The notes beneath the pieces are model-generated. The model did not search any database. It saw only the letters and a program-made list of their open reading frames with translations, and was not told the origin of the DNA. 18,077 nucleotides of DNA from an uncultured Selenomonas sp. (GTDB taxonomy: Bacteria > Bacillota > Negativicutes > Selenomonadales > Selenomonadaceae), in contig CALIBA010000260.1 in assembly GCA_938045435.1 (NCBI GenBank), positions 1 through 18,077 on the forward strand, in the 5' to 3' direction. The position numbers and the translations under genes were made by a program. Of this stretch, positions 7,378 through 14,372 are shown piece after piece (within the stretch, counting starts at the first letter, position 1; each line of letters starts with the position of its first letter).

Positions 7378-7863
7378 ATGGGACTTTTTGATGGATTCAG
7401 CGGCAGCGAGGACGGCCTCAAGAACAGCGCCTATGAAGCGATTAAGACGGAACTCGACAAACAGGAGATGACTTACGGAGAGGACACCTCGGAGGATGGC
7501 GAAGAACGCATCATCCGCATGCGTCAGCAGCTGGATAACGGCAGCGTCGTGAGCCTTGCGATTGTCGTTTCTGAGCACGGAGATACAAATGATTTTATCA
7601 AAATCAAATATTTTGGCATCGTACGTCTGGAAGAAAATTCAAACCGCAATGCGTTTTTGGAGAAGATCAACGACTGGAATGGACAGTATCGCTATGTGAA
7701 GCTTGTCATTGACGATGAGCAGGATGTGGTGATTGATATTGATCTGCCCCTGGATTTGCATGAGGGGGTATTCCAGGCAAAGAATTTTATGGCGATGGTC
7801 GGCGTTGGTCTGCAGGTCATCGAGGAGATCTACCCCGATCTGATGAAACTGCGTTGGGCATAA
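7378..7863 (+). CDS. YbjN-domain-like protein, second tandem copy
   Basis: A 161-residue paralogue of the preceding gene. They share MGLFDGF at the start, then KINDWNGQYRYVKLVIDD, VVIDIDLPLDLHEGVFQAKN and MAMVGVGLQVIEE. These align without gaps to the same segments of copy one, and much of the DNA is recognisably similar, including the first 20 or so bases. The middle is more diverged. This is a tandem duplication that has stayed intact in both copies, so both are probably used, perhaps as partners. GGAGG lies about 13 nt before ATG 7378, and AACGAAG lies nearer. The gene ends just before a strong hairpin. Confidence 0.78.
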   Translation: MGLFDGFSGSEDGLKNSAYEAIKTELDKQEMTYGEDTSEDGEERIIRMRQQLDNGSVVSLAIVVSEHGDTNDFIKIKYFGIVRLEENSNRNAFLEKINDWNGQYRYVKLVIDDEQDVVIDIDLPLDLHEGVFQAKNFMAMVGVGLQVIEEIYPDLMKLRWA

Positions 7864-7872
7864 AATCGTTAG

Positions 7873-7930
7873 CACAAGACACATAAAATGGGACTGCGAT
7901 TGCAGTCCCATTTTATGTGTCTTGTGTAAT
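7873..7930. terminator. Bidirectional terminator, 25-bp perfect stem
   Basis: CACAAGACACATAAAATGGG plus ACTGC (7873-7897) pairs perfectly with 7902-7926 around a GATT loop. The core TGGGACTGC/GCAGTCCCA is flanked inside the stem by AAAA on the left and TTTT on the right, so it can act in both directions. It lies between the convergent YbjN and PilZ genes. Confidence 0.85.
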
Positions 7931-7951
7931 TTTTAGGCAGGATTATTTGGC

Positions 7952-8686
7952 CTATCTTAAGCGTTTTTTTGTATGATCGATTTGGGGGATCTTCAGTCCG
8001 CGGCTGAGGTAACTCTGCTGAAGCTGATAAATGCTCTGTACGAGGCGTTCCTGTGCACGGACGGTCAGATCGTCACTGAAGGCTACGCCAATATGATAGG
8101 TCATGCCGCGCATCGTTTCGATGGGGGTTACGCGGCGAATATGTCCCTTTGTCTCAAGTGTTCCGATGCGCGGCAGATCAGGCACCTGTACTTCGAGCAG
8201 GGTTCCCTGGGGCAAAAATTCGTCATGCACGAAGCACAGTCCTCCGCCGCTGATGTCGATGAGATGAACTTTGTGGCGGCTTTTCCGGCTGCCATGCACA
8301 CCGAATAGTTTGATTGTTATATCAATGGGGACGGGGACCCGCACAAAGTTGCGCAGCTGAATGCGCTCTGCCTGTTCAGGTACCTCGAAGTACCATATGG
8401 TATCCGGCAGTGCGGAGCTGGAACGATAGGGAAGGGCAAAGCGGTAGACACAGCCTGCGCCGGTCAGGCTGCACTGGAACACGAGCCCCACGGGAGGCGC
8501 GTTGATGAATTTGTCCGTGGGGATGTCGAGCCGAATGGCGAGGGCGCCGGAGATCGTTTCATCCTCTTGGATGGGTTCGATACATTTTATGGTGCCGTAG
8601 TAATCGAGACTGAGGTTCTCCTCGATGATATGAACCGATGTGCCGTGTGTCAAGAGCTCGGTTAATTTTTCACCCTCAATGAGCAT
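7952..8686 (-). CDS. PilZ-domain c-di-GMP receptor with N-terminal YcgR-like domain
   Basis: A 244-residue cytoplasmic protein. Residues 1-105 resemble the N-terminal YcgR/PilZN beta domain. The PilZ domain follows, with both ligand motifs intact: RxxxR at Arg112-Arg116 (QLRNFVRVP) and D/NxSxxG at Asp144-Ser146-Gly149 (LIDISGGGL). Such proteins bind cyclic di-GMP and often slow the flagellar motor or alter surface traits. No flagellar gene is in view. ATG 8686 is preferred because GGAAAGGA lies 7 nt upstream. The more upstream ATG 8722 would sit at the predicted transcription start, and the frame extends to a TTG at 8737 with no ribosome binding site. It is transcribed away from yaaR. Confidence 0.88.
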   Translation of the reverse strand: MLIEGEKLTELLTHGTSVHIIEENLSLDYYGTIKCIEPIQEDETISGALAIRLDIPTDKFINAPPVGLVFQCSLTGAGCVYRFALPYRSSSALPDTIWYFEVPEQAERIQLRNFVRVPVPIDITIKLFGVHGSRKSRHKVHLIDISGGGLCFVHDEFLPQGTLLEVQVPDLPRIGTLETKGHIRRVTPIETMRGMTYHIGVAFSDDLTVRAQERLVQSIYQLQQSYLSRGLKIPQIDHTKKRLR

Positions 8687-8727
8687 GGTGCGTTCCTTTC
8701 CGATGGTATTCTCATTCGCCATGGATA

Positions 8728-8756
8728 AGAATAACAAAGTCCCGCACTAAAGTCAA
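8728..8756 (-). promoter_or_regulatory. Promoter of the PilZ gene
   Basis: On the minus strand TTGACT (8756-8751), a 17-bp spacer and TATTCT (8733-8728). Transcription would start near 8721, which makes ATG 8686 the first well-placed start. The -35 is the left arm of the inverted repeat shared with the yaaR promoter. Confidence 0.65.
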
Positions 8757-8776
8757 TTTTATCTCTGCTGATTGCT

Positions 8777-8805
8777 TTGACTTTATGCGCTGTTCCGGAT
8801 ATAAT
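8777..8805 (+). promoter_or_regulatory. Promoter of the yaaR-holB-yaaT-yabB operon
   Basis: TTGACT (8777-8782), 17 bp, TATAAT (8800-8805): a near-consensus vegetative promoter. Its -35 with the next bases (TTGACTTTA, 8777-8785) is the exact inverse of TAAAGTCAA (8748-8756) at the PilZ promoter. Confidence 0.8.
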
Positions 8806-8856
8806 ATAAAAAGAAAATGGGTATATTGTAGCATGTAAAGGGGTTTGGTGAACGCA

Positions 8857-9312
8857 ATGGCGATGAAGATAGAGGGCAGTTTTTCGAGGAATGCGGCGCT
8901 GACAATGACGCGTACTGACAATGACCAGGGGGTGCGCGGTGCGTCTGCAGACTTTAGTATGGAGCTTGCCGATCAGGAATCATCCATGTCCCGCGAGGCG
9001 ATGGACCGCCTCCTAGAGCAGATTGATGAGCAGGGGGCGCGACTGTCGAAGTCACCGACCTACGAGGAGCTACGCTCCTATCGCGCACTCATTCAGAGCT
9101 TTATCGGTGAAGCCGTTGGGGGCATGTACGAGCTGCACACACAGGCGGGATGGGATCGCCTCGGACGCCAGAAGGTTTATACATCCGTGCGCAAGATCGA
9201 CAAGAAGCTTGAAGAGATGGCAGAGAAGATCCGTCTCGGGCAGGCAGATCAACTGGATATTATCGCAAGTCACGATGCGATTCGAGGCATGCTGGTTGAC
9301 CTCTATATGTGA
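8857..9312 (+). CDS. yaaR: YaaR family protein (DUF327)
   Basis: A 151-residue helical, charged protein matching the YaaR/DUF327 family. The conserved part runs from about 50 to the end (TYEELRSYRALIQSFIGEAV, RKVYTSVRKIDKKLEEM-type helix, ASHDAIRGMLVDLYM). Family function is not established. The assignment is supported by position: in Firmicutes yaaR sits directly before holB and yaaT, as here. I chose ATG 8857, where GGTGA lies 5 nt upstream. GTG 8848, 4 nt after AAGGGG, and ATG 8863 are alternatives. It is the first gene of its operon, whereas in Bacillus tmk and yaaQ precede it. Confidence 0.86.
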   Translation: MAMKIEGSFSRNAALTMTRTDNDQGVRGASADFSMELADQESSMSREAMDRLLEQIDEQGARLSKSPTYEELRSYRALIQSFIGEAVGGMYELHTQAGWDRLGRQKVYTSVRKIDKKLEEMAEKIRLGQADQLDIIASHDAIRGMLVDLYM

Positions 9313-9327
9313 TGGCGGGAAAAGCAG

Positions 9328-10362
9328 GTGCAGGCCTCTGACATACAAGTGCCGCAGGAGCGCTTTCCGCGTGTCTGGACAGATATTTGCGGACATGCGG
9401 AAATCATACGGCGGCTGCGCCGTCTCTGCCTCTTGGGACGCGTGCCGCACGCGCTCTTGTTCACAGGCCCCGACGGTATAGGAAAGAAGCGTACAGCGCG
9501 TGTGTTTGCACGGACACTGCTCTGTGTGGCAGGAGGGGATGCTCCGTGCGGTGTATGTGCATCCTGTCATATGATGGCAGCAGGTGCGCATCCGGACTTT
9601 TTTGAGACTGCACCGGAAGCGCGCGGCAAAGCCGCCCCGATGATTCGTACCGAGCAGGTACGTGAGATTCTGGTGGAGGCCTCCCGTCGCCCCGCAGCGG
9701 CAAAGCGGCGGATTCTCCTCATTGATGCCGCTGAATGTATGAATGAGACGGCGGCGAACCGGCTGCTCAAGACCCTTGAAGAACCGGCAGAACATGTCCT
9801 CTTTATCCTTTTGACGAGTGCCTATGATGCGCTCTTGCCGACCATTCACTCCCGCATGGTGCGCATCGCATTCGGTGCACTGCATCCGGCAGAGATCGCA
9901 GAAATGCTGCGTGCGCGCTCCTTCGTGCAGGAGGCGGATGTGACAGCAGCGCTCTCCGGCGGCAGCTTTGCCGCAGCCCTCTCCCTCGCAGAGAGAGGGC
10001 TTTCGCAGAGAGATGATGCATTCACGTTCCTCGCGGCTCTTCCAACAATGCGCATGGAGGATATTTGGATGTATGCTGAGAAAATAGGTGCACTGCGCGC
10101 TGAGGAGCGCGTGGAGTGGATTGGATTTTTTCAGATGGGACTGCGTGATTTGCTGATGCTGCTGGAAAGTGGAACAGCGAAGGAGTTGTTTCATATCGAC
10201 CGCCGTGCGGCGCTCATGGCTCTTATGCCGTATATATCGCGCCAACGGCTTTTTTATCTTTTGCGGGAGACCCGCATATGGCTCCGCCGTCTGCGTGCAA
10301 ATGTAAATCCTGCCTTGCAGGCGGAGGCTTTTTTTATACGAGCAAGAAAACAATTCGGATGA
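9328..10362 (+). CDS. holB: DNA polymerase III subunit delta' (clamp loader)
   Basis: The delta' subunit is part of the clamp-loader complex that puts the sliding clamp on primed DNA. The 344-residue protein has a P-loop GPDGIGKKRT (47-56), the four zinc cysteines Cys66, Cys74, Cys77 and Cys80, a LIDAAECMNETAANRLLKTL helix, and the sensor/arginine-finger motif at 175-177. This last motif reads Ser-Arg-Met instead of the usual Ser-Arg-Cys; the arginine is kept. The start is GTG 9328, 15 nt after yaaR, with GGCGGGA 7 nt upstream. The alternative ATG at 9312 is out of frame. The C-terminal third is diverged, as is normal for this subunit. Confidence 0.92.
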   Translation: MQASDIQVPQERFPRVWTDICGHAEIIRRLRRLCLLGRVPHALLFTGPDGIGKKRTARVFARTLLCVAGGDAPCGVCASCHMMAAGAHPDFFETAPEARGKAAPMIRTEQVREILVEASRRPAAAKRRILLIDAAECMNETAANRLLKTLEEPAEHVLFILLTSAYDALLPTIHSRMVRIAFGALHPAEIAEMLRARSFVQEADVTAALSGGSFAAALSLAERGLSQRDDAFTFLAALPTMRMEDIWMYAEKIGALRAEERVEWIGFFQMGLRDLLMLLESGTAKELFHIDRRAALMALMPYISRQRLFYLLRETRIWLRRLRANVNPALQAEAFFIRARKQFG

Positions 10363-10393
10363 ATTGTTTCGTAAATACATTTAGGAGGAAGTT

Positions 10394-11476
10394 TTGCAAA
10401 CGATTGTTGGTGTCCGCTTTAAGCCAGCGGGCAAGATCTATTCATTCGGGCAAGGGCAGCACGTGATCCAAGAGGGAGACTATGTCATTGTTGAGACTGT
10501 GCGCGGCATGGAGTGTGGACGTGTCGTTACTGCACCGCATGATGTTCCGGATGCGTCCGTGCCGGTGAATCTTCGCAGTGTGCATCGTGTTGCAGATCCA
10601 TCTGATTTGGAACGCATTGAGGAAAACCATGAAAAAGAACGCGAGGCGCGCGTGGTCTGTGAGCAAAAAATTAAGGAGATCGGGCTTAAGATGAAGCTCG
10701 TCGATGTGGAACTCACCTTTGATCTTTCCAAAATGCTCTTTTACTTTACGGCAGATGGACGTGTGGATTTTCGTCAGCTCGTGCGCGAGCTTGCGAGCGT
10801 ATTCCGTACACGGATTGAACTGCGTCAGATCGGTGTGCGCGATGAGGCAAAGATGATGGGAGGGATGGGATGCTGCGGCCGCCCGCTGTGTTGCTCGACA
10901 TTCCTCGGAGATTTCGTTCCCGTTTCCATTCGCATGGCGAAGGAACAGAATTTATCTCTCAACCCCACGAAGATCTCGGGCATCTGCGGACGTCTCATGT
11001 GCTGCCTCAAATATGAGAGCAGCGGCTATGGATGCGGCGGCTGTATGAAGCAGCAGAAAGAGGAGTATATTCCCGTGCAGGGGGATCGTGTTCTCGCTGA
11101 GGAAGGCGAGGGGCGTGTTGTTGCCGTGCATGAACAGCGGCGTACAGCGACCATCCTCATGGATGATGGGAAGACGGTGGTGTCTTCATGGGAGGATGTT
11201 GGACGCACTGAGGGAGAGGAGAATGGGGCAGGAGGGAGTACTCCGTCCTCGCATACGTGGGAGCCGCGAGAGCCTCATGCAGAGCACGAGCACTATGTGC
11301 AGGAGGCGGCACCGCGGAGCCGTCGGGAACGAAATGAGCGCGGTGAGCGCCCGTCATCAGACCGAAAGCGTACAGGCGAAGGGGCGGGACGGCGCTCCTC
11401 CCGTGAAGCAAAACGCTCACGAGGGCAGCACCGCACAGTGCGTGCGCCTCGAACAGAGCATATGCCGAGTGAGTAA
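10394..11476 (+). CDS. yaaT: PSP1-domain protein YaaT/RicT
   Basis: YaaT (RicT) forms a complex with YmcA and YlbF in Bacillus that binds iron-sulfur clusters, guides RNase Y mRNA cleavage and promotes development. The protein has 360 residues. The PSP1 core (1-205) is well conserved and cysteine-rich: Cys160, Cys161, Cys166 and Cys167 (GCCGRPLCC) and Cys198, Cys203 and Cys204 (GICGRLMCCLKYE). It also has a nearby CGGC (Cys214, Cys217). The C-terminal 90 residues are low-complexity, rich in Arg, Glu, Gly and Ser, and look disordered. The start is TTG 10394, with a perfect AGGAGG 5 nt upstream; no ATG or GTG fits. It follows holB by 31 nt. Confidence 0.92.
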   Translation: MQTIVGVRFKPAGKIYSFGQGQHVIQEGDYVIVETVRGMECGRVVTAPHDVPDASVPVNLRSVHRVADPSDLERIEENHEKEREARVVCEQKIKEIGLKMKLVDVELTFDLSKMLFYFTADGRVDFRQLVRELASVFRTRIELRQIGVRDEAKMMGGMGCCGRPLCCSTFLGDFVPVSIRMAKEQNLSLNPTKISGICGRLMCCLKYESSGYGCGGCMKQQKEEYIPVQGDRVLAEEGEGRVVAVHEQRRTATILMDDGKTVVSSWEDVGRTEGEENGAGGSTPSSHTWEPREPHAEHEHYVQEAAPRSRRERNERGERPSSDRKRTGEGAGRRSSREAKRSRGQHRTVRAPRTEHMPSE

Positions 11477-11480
11477 GGAT

Positions 11481-12215
11481 ATGGCACTGCGTCCAGGAGA
11501 GCGCCTAGATGATCTTGCATGCAGCGGACGTAGGATCATGCAGCGGACAGATGGTTTTTGCTTTTCTATGGATGCCGTGCTGCTCGCGCATTTTCCGAAG
11601 CTGCATGGGGATGAAAGGGTCCTTGACCTTGGCACGGGCACAGGGGTCATCCCTCTTCTTATCGCAGATGGAGCGGCAAAAATTACAGCAGTTGAGCTGG
11701 ATCCAATACAGGCGGAACTCGCCGTGCGCAATGTCATGATGAATGGACTGGCAGAGAAAATCACCGTGCGGGAGGGAGATTATCGCGATCCTCCCGCACT
11801 TTTTGCATCTGGGGTTTTTGATGTGGTTTTTGCGAATCCCCCCTATCGTCCCGTGCATAGCGGGGCGGTGAGCAGGGGTGGGGGGCGGGCCGCTGCACGG
11901 CACGAGCTTACGGCGACGCTTGCAGATACCGTGCAGGCTGCGCAGTATGCACTGCATCATGGCGGGCGGCTTGCAATGGTGCATTTACCGGAGCGTCTTG
12001 GTGAGATTGTGCTTGCCCTTTATCAGCATAACCTCGCAATTAAGCGCCTGCGGTTTGTTCAGCCGAGTGCAGACAAGGCGCCGAACCTTATTCTTCTTGA
12101 GGCGGTGAAGGGGGGCGCACTCACCGGTATGCGGCATATGCCGCCGCTGATTGTCCACAGGCAAGAGGGCGGCTATACAGATGAGCTTCGGGAGATCTAC
12201 GGGGGTACCATTTGA
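11481..12215 (+). CDS. YabB/TrmN6-like class I SAM-dependent adenine methyltransferase
   Basis: The family head ERLDDLACSGRRIMQ, motif I DLGTGTGVIPLL (49-60), the acidic loop Glu72 and the catalytic NPPY (119-122) fit YabB/TrmN6 enzymes, which methylate N6 of adenine in RNA (A37 of tRNA1-Val in E. coli). The target here is unproved. The product has about 244 residues. ATG 11481 follows AAGGAT very closely and matches the usual family N-terminus; the in-frame GTG 11469 overlapping the yaaT stop is an alternative. The gene starts 4 nt after yaaT. In Bacillus yabA normally lies between yaaT and yabB; it is absent here. A long hairpin ends the operon. Confidence 0.87.
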   Translation: MALRPGERLDDLACSGRRIMQRTDGFCFSMDAVLLAHFPKLHGDERVLDLGTGTGVIPLLIADGAAKITAVELDPIQAELAVRNVMMNGLAEKITVREGDYRDPPALFASGVFDVVFANPPYRPVHSGAVSRGGGRAAARHELTATLADTVQAAQYALHHGGRLAMVHLPERLGEIVLALYQHNLAIKRLRFVQPSADKAPNLILLEAVKGGALTGMRHMPPLIVHRQEGGYTDELREIYGGTI

Positions 12216-12219
12216 GGGT

Positions 12220-12271
12220 CCACAGCCAAAAGAGACGCACACATTTTTGTGTGCGTCTCTTTTGGCTGTGG
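12220..12271. terminator. Bidirectional terminator, 24-bp perfect stem
   Basis: Positions 12220-12243 pair perfectly with 12248-12271 around a TTTT loop. The GC-rich core GAGACGCACACA is flanked by AAAA and TTTT inside the stem, with CCACAGCC/GGCTGTGG pairing further out. It lies between convergent yabB and the thioesterase gene. It has the same architecture as the hairpin at 7873-7926. Confidence 0.82.
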
Positions 12272-12338
12272 GAGGTTTGGTGCCAGAAGCGCCCCATGGC
12301 GTTCTTGCTCCGCCTTTGGTATGGAAAACGTGTCTAAG

Positions 12339-12737
12339 TTAACGTTTCCCCTCTGCCTTTGACATGAATCTTTCTGACATAACGGCAACCCGTTCATGGA
12401 TTCCAGCACCGATCTCCTCATGTTCGTCATATGCTGTAATCTTTAGTGTAATATTTCTCCCATCGACCGCCGTTACCTCTGCAACAGAGCGGACGGCGCA
12501 TCCAACAGGGGTTGCCGCGCGGTGCTTTATGGAGAGTGATGTACCGACCGTTGTCCAACCAGGGGGGCATGTGCGTTGGCACAGCTCTGCTGCTGCGCGT
12601 TCCATCAGGGCTGCCATTGCGGGCGTAGCAAAGACTGCGAGTGTGCCGCTGCCAACGGTTTTGGCGGTGTTCTCTGCCGTAACGCTCCCATGCACCTCGT
12701 TTTGCATACCGACGGCAATATCGCTATTGAACTCCAT
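12339..12737 (-). CDS. FlK-type hotdog-fold acyl-CoA thioesterase
   Basis: A 132-residue single hotdog domain. Fluoroacetyl-CoA thioesterase FlK uses Thr42, Glu50 and His76. Here Thr38 (FATPAM), Glu46 (LMERAA) and His72 (IKHRAATPVG) keep exactly the same spacing, offset by 4, so the active site looks intact. The family hydrolyses small acyl-CoA thioesters in the cytoplasm. Most members are not fluoroacetate-specific, and the physiological substrate here is unknown. ATG 12737 has AAAGGAG 8 nt upstream, so the longer frame to 12761 is not used. It is a stand-alone gene facing the yaaR operon, with its own promoter. Confidence 0.85.
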   Translation of the reverse strand: MEFNSDIAVGMQNEVHGSVTAENTAKTVGSGTLAVFATPAMAALMERAAAELCQRTCPPGWTTVGTSLSIKHRAATPVGCAVRSVAEVTAVDGRNITLKITAYDEHEEIGAGIHERVAVMSERFMSKAEGKR

Positions 12738-12775
12738 AGTGTAAACTCCTTTCATGCACATCCTTGATTGATTTT

Positions 12776-12784
12776 AGTATAGCA
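12776..12784 (-). promoter_or_regulatory. Extended -10 promoter of the thioesterase gene
   Basis: TGC-TATACT reads from 12784 to 12776 on the minus strand. There is no good -35. The leader to ATG 12737 would be about 32 nt. Confidence 0.45.
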
Positions 12785-12911
12785 CAGGAGCACTTTTTTG
12801 AGGAGATATGAAATACATTGTTTATTATGAATAAAACATGTATTCTTTCAGTAATTGCCGCATCACTTAATAATGAGCTGTTTTGTATACAGGAATATTT
12901 TTTACAGACAG

Positions 12912-12940
12912 TTGCGTACGTTGTTGAATCGTTCTATAAT
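12912..12940 (+). promoter_or_regulatory. Promoter of the small gene-ddh unit
   Basis: TTGCGT (12912-12917), 17 bp, TATAAT (12935-12940). Transcription would start near 12947, immediately before two small hairpins. The rest of the gap from 12785 is A+T-rich and holds no other feature I can support. Confidence 0.7.
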
Positions 12941-12948
12941 AGGGAACA

Positions 12949-12986
12949 CCCGTGCAGGACGGGCAGTACTCTTGTAACATAAGAGG
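12949..12986 (+). other. Short leader with two small hairpins, one over the ribosome binding site
   Basis: CCCGT (12949-12953) pairs with ACGGG (12959-12963). CTCTT (12969-12973) pairs with AAGAG (12981-12985), which is the ribosome binding site of the next gene (GTG 12995). Both stems are only 5 bp, so any effect on translation would be modest. Confidence 0.35.
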
Positions 12987-12994
12987 TGATATAT

Positions 12995-13309
12995 GTGAGT
13001 GATATATATAGTGTTGCCATTAGTTATGGTGATGTTTTGGGCTGGATTGACTACCATGCCGGATTGGGAACGGCAGATGTGAACCTCGCAGATGAAAAGG
13101 GGCGTATGGCTGTTGAGGCGTTTCTTGCCAGGGAACATGAGGTAGAGGTACCGCATGAGACGTTGATGGACTTCACAAAGGAAACGATTACGCCACTTGC
13201 GAATACAGAGAGCTTTGAGCTTGCGCTCACACGCCTCTGGAATGAAACGGGCGTGCAGGTGGACTGGTCGCGGCCAGTCGATTATGTAAAAGCACACCCT
13301 CATTACTGA
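12995..13309 (+). CDS. Small hypothetical protein upstream of ddh
   Basis: I do not recognise this 104-residue protein. It is soluble, acidic, without signal peptide, membrane span or cysteine. It starts SDIYSVAISYGDVLGWIDYH and ends in a WNETGVQVDWSRPVDYV-type segment. The start is GTG 12995, with AAGAGG 8 nt upstream. It has a strong promoter and a proper ribosome binding site, and the next gene (meso-diaminopimelate dehydrogenase) begins 62 nt later with no terminator between. It is therefore probably expressed and co-transcribed with ddh. A link to cell-wall or lysine metabolism is only a guess from this position. Confidence 0.7.
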   Translation: MSDIYSVAISYGDVLGWIDYHAGLGTADVNLADEKGRMAVEAFLAREHEVEVPHETLMDFTKETITPLANTESFELALTRLWNETGVQVDWSRPVDYVKAHPHY

Positions 13310-13313
13310 AATG

Positions 13314-13331
13314 TTCGGCAGCTTTGCCGAA
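13314..13331 (+). other. Small hairpin between the hypothetical gene and ddh
   Basis: TTCGGCA (13314-13320) pairs with TGCCGAA (13325-13331) around GCTT. It is not followed by a T-run, so it is more likely an mRNA stability or processing element than a terminator. Confidence 0.35.
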
Positions 13332-13371
13332 AGATTTACGTTGGCGCAGTGCGCCGGTGGAAGGAGTTTGT

Positions 13372-14352
13372 ATGACACGCATTGGTATTCTTGGCTATGG
13401 TAATCTTGGGCGCGGCGTGGAGTACGCCGTCGAAGCCAATGAGGATCTTGAGCTGGTGGTGGTCTTTACGCGGCGCGCACCTGCTTCTGTAAAGGTGCGG
13501 ATGCATGTGCCCGTCATCTCTGTGGATGAGGCGGCCCAGTGGAAGGACAAGGTGGACGTGCTCATCCTCTGCGGCGGCAGTGCGACGGATCTGCCGGAAC
13601 AGACCCCTGCGTTTGCGAAACTATTTAACGTGGTGGACAGCTTTGATACACATGCAAAGATCCCTGCACATTTCGCGGCGGTCGATGCGGCGGCAAAGGC
13701 GTCAGGACATGTCGGCGTGATTTCAGTCGGCTGGGATCCGGGGATGTTCTCACTCGCGCGGGTCTACGGGAACGCGGTTCTTACGAATGGGGCAGACTAT
13801 ACATTCTGGGGTCGCGGCGTTAGTCAGGGGCACTCGGATGCGATTCGCCGCATTCCGGGCGTTAGGGATGCCAAGCAGTATACAGTGCCCGTTCCTGCGG
13901 CGCTCGATGCCGTACGCAGCGGCACAAATCCGGCGCTCACCACGCGGGAGAAGCATACGCGCGAGTGCTATGTTGTGCTCGAGGAGGGCGCGGATAGGGC
14001 GGCGGTGGAGAAGGCGATCGTGACGATGCCGAACTACTTCTCGGACTACGACACGACGGTGCATTTCATCAGCGAGGAGGAACTCCTTCGCGATCATGCA
14101 GGGCTTGCCCATGGTGGATTTGTCATCCGCTCCGGTGCGACGGGAGAGCATCATGGACATAAGCATATCATCGAGTTTAATCTAAAGCTTGATTCGAACC
14201 CCGAGTTCACAGCGTGTGTTCTCGCTGCCTATGCACGCGCAGCGCATCGACTGGCAGGAGAGGGCGTGACAGGCTGCAAGACTGTGCTCGATATTGCCCC
14301 CGCCTACCTCTCGGCACAGAGCGGAGAGGCACTGCGTGCAGCACTGTTGTAA
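13372..14352 (+). CDS. ddh: meso-Diaminopimelate D-dehydrogenase
   Basis: This NADPH enzyme makes meso-diaminopimelate from tetrahydrodipicolinate and ammonia in one step, bypassing the acylated DAP routes. It supplies lysine and peptidoglycan. The 326-residue length equals that of Corynebacterium-type enzymes. Visible features are the Rossmann motif GYGNLGRG (8-15), LILCGGSATDLPEQ, VVDSFDTHAKIP, ISVGWDPGMFSLARVY, TFWGRGVSQGHSDAIRRIPG and the C-terminal GEHHGHKHIIEFNLKLDSNP; all are typical of Ddh. ATG 13372 has AAGGAG 5 nt upstream, so the longer frame from 13324 is rejected. It ends at a terminator 20 nt downstream. Confidence 0.95.
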   Translation: MTRIGILGYGNLGRGVEYAVEANEDLELVVVFTRRAPASVKVRMHVPVISVDEAAQWKDKVDVLILCGGSATDLPEQTPAFAKLFNVVDSFDTHAKIPAHFAAVDAAAKASGHVGVISVGWDPGMFSLARVYGNAVLTNGADYTFWGRGVSQGHSDAIRRIPGVRDAKQYTVPVPAALDAVRSGTNPALTTREKHTRECYVVLEEGADRAAVEKAIVTMPNYFSDYDTTVHFISEEELLRDHAGLAHGGFVIRSGATGEHHGHKHIIEFNLKLDSNPEFTACVLAAYARAAHRLAGEGVTGCKTVLDIAPAYLSAQSGEALRAALL

Positions 14353-14372
14353 AATTTAGATAGGCTGGTTTT

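Noticed and set aside
9070..10380. 436-residue minus-strand frame opposite yaaR and holB
   Set aside because: It is a shadow of two clearly conserved genes, with Cys/His/Arg-rich antisense composition.
11088..11480. Long N-terminal extension of the yabB methyltransferase
   Set aside because: This stretch is the shifted frame of yaaT. The family N-terminus begins at about 11481, and no ribosome binding site supports an earlier start.
12805..12835. Eight-codon reading frame after GAGGAG in the 12785-12985 gap
   Set aside because: It is very short, has no promoter I can identify and no downstream gene it could regulate as a leader peptide.
13314..13331. Terminator between the small hypothetical gene and ddh
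   Set aside because: The 7-bp stem lacks a T-run, so read-through into ddh is more likely.
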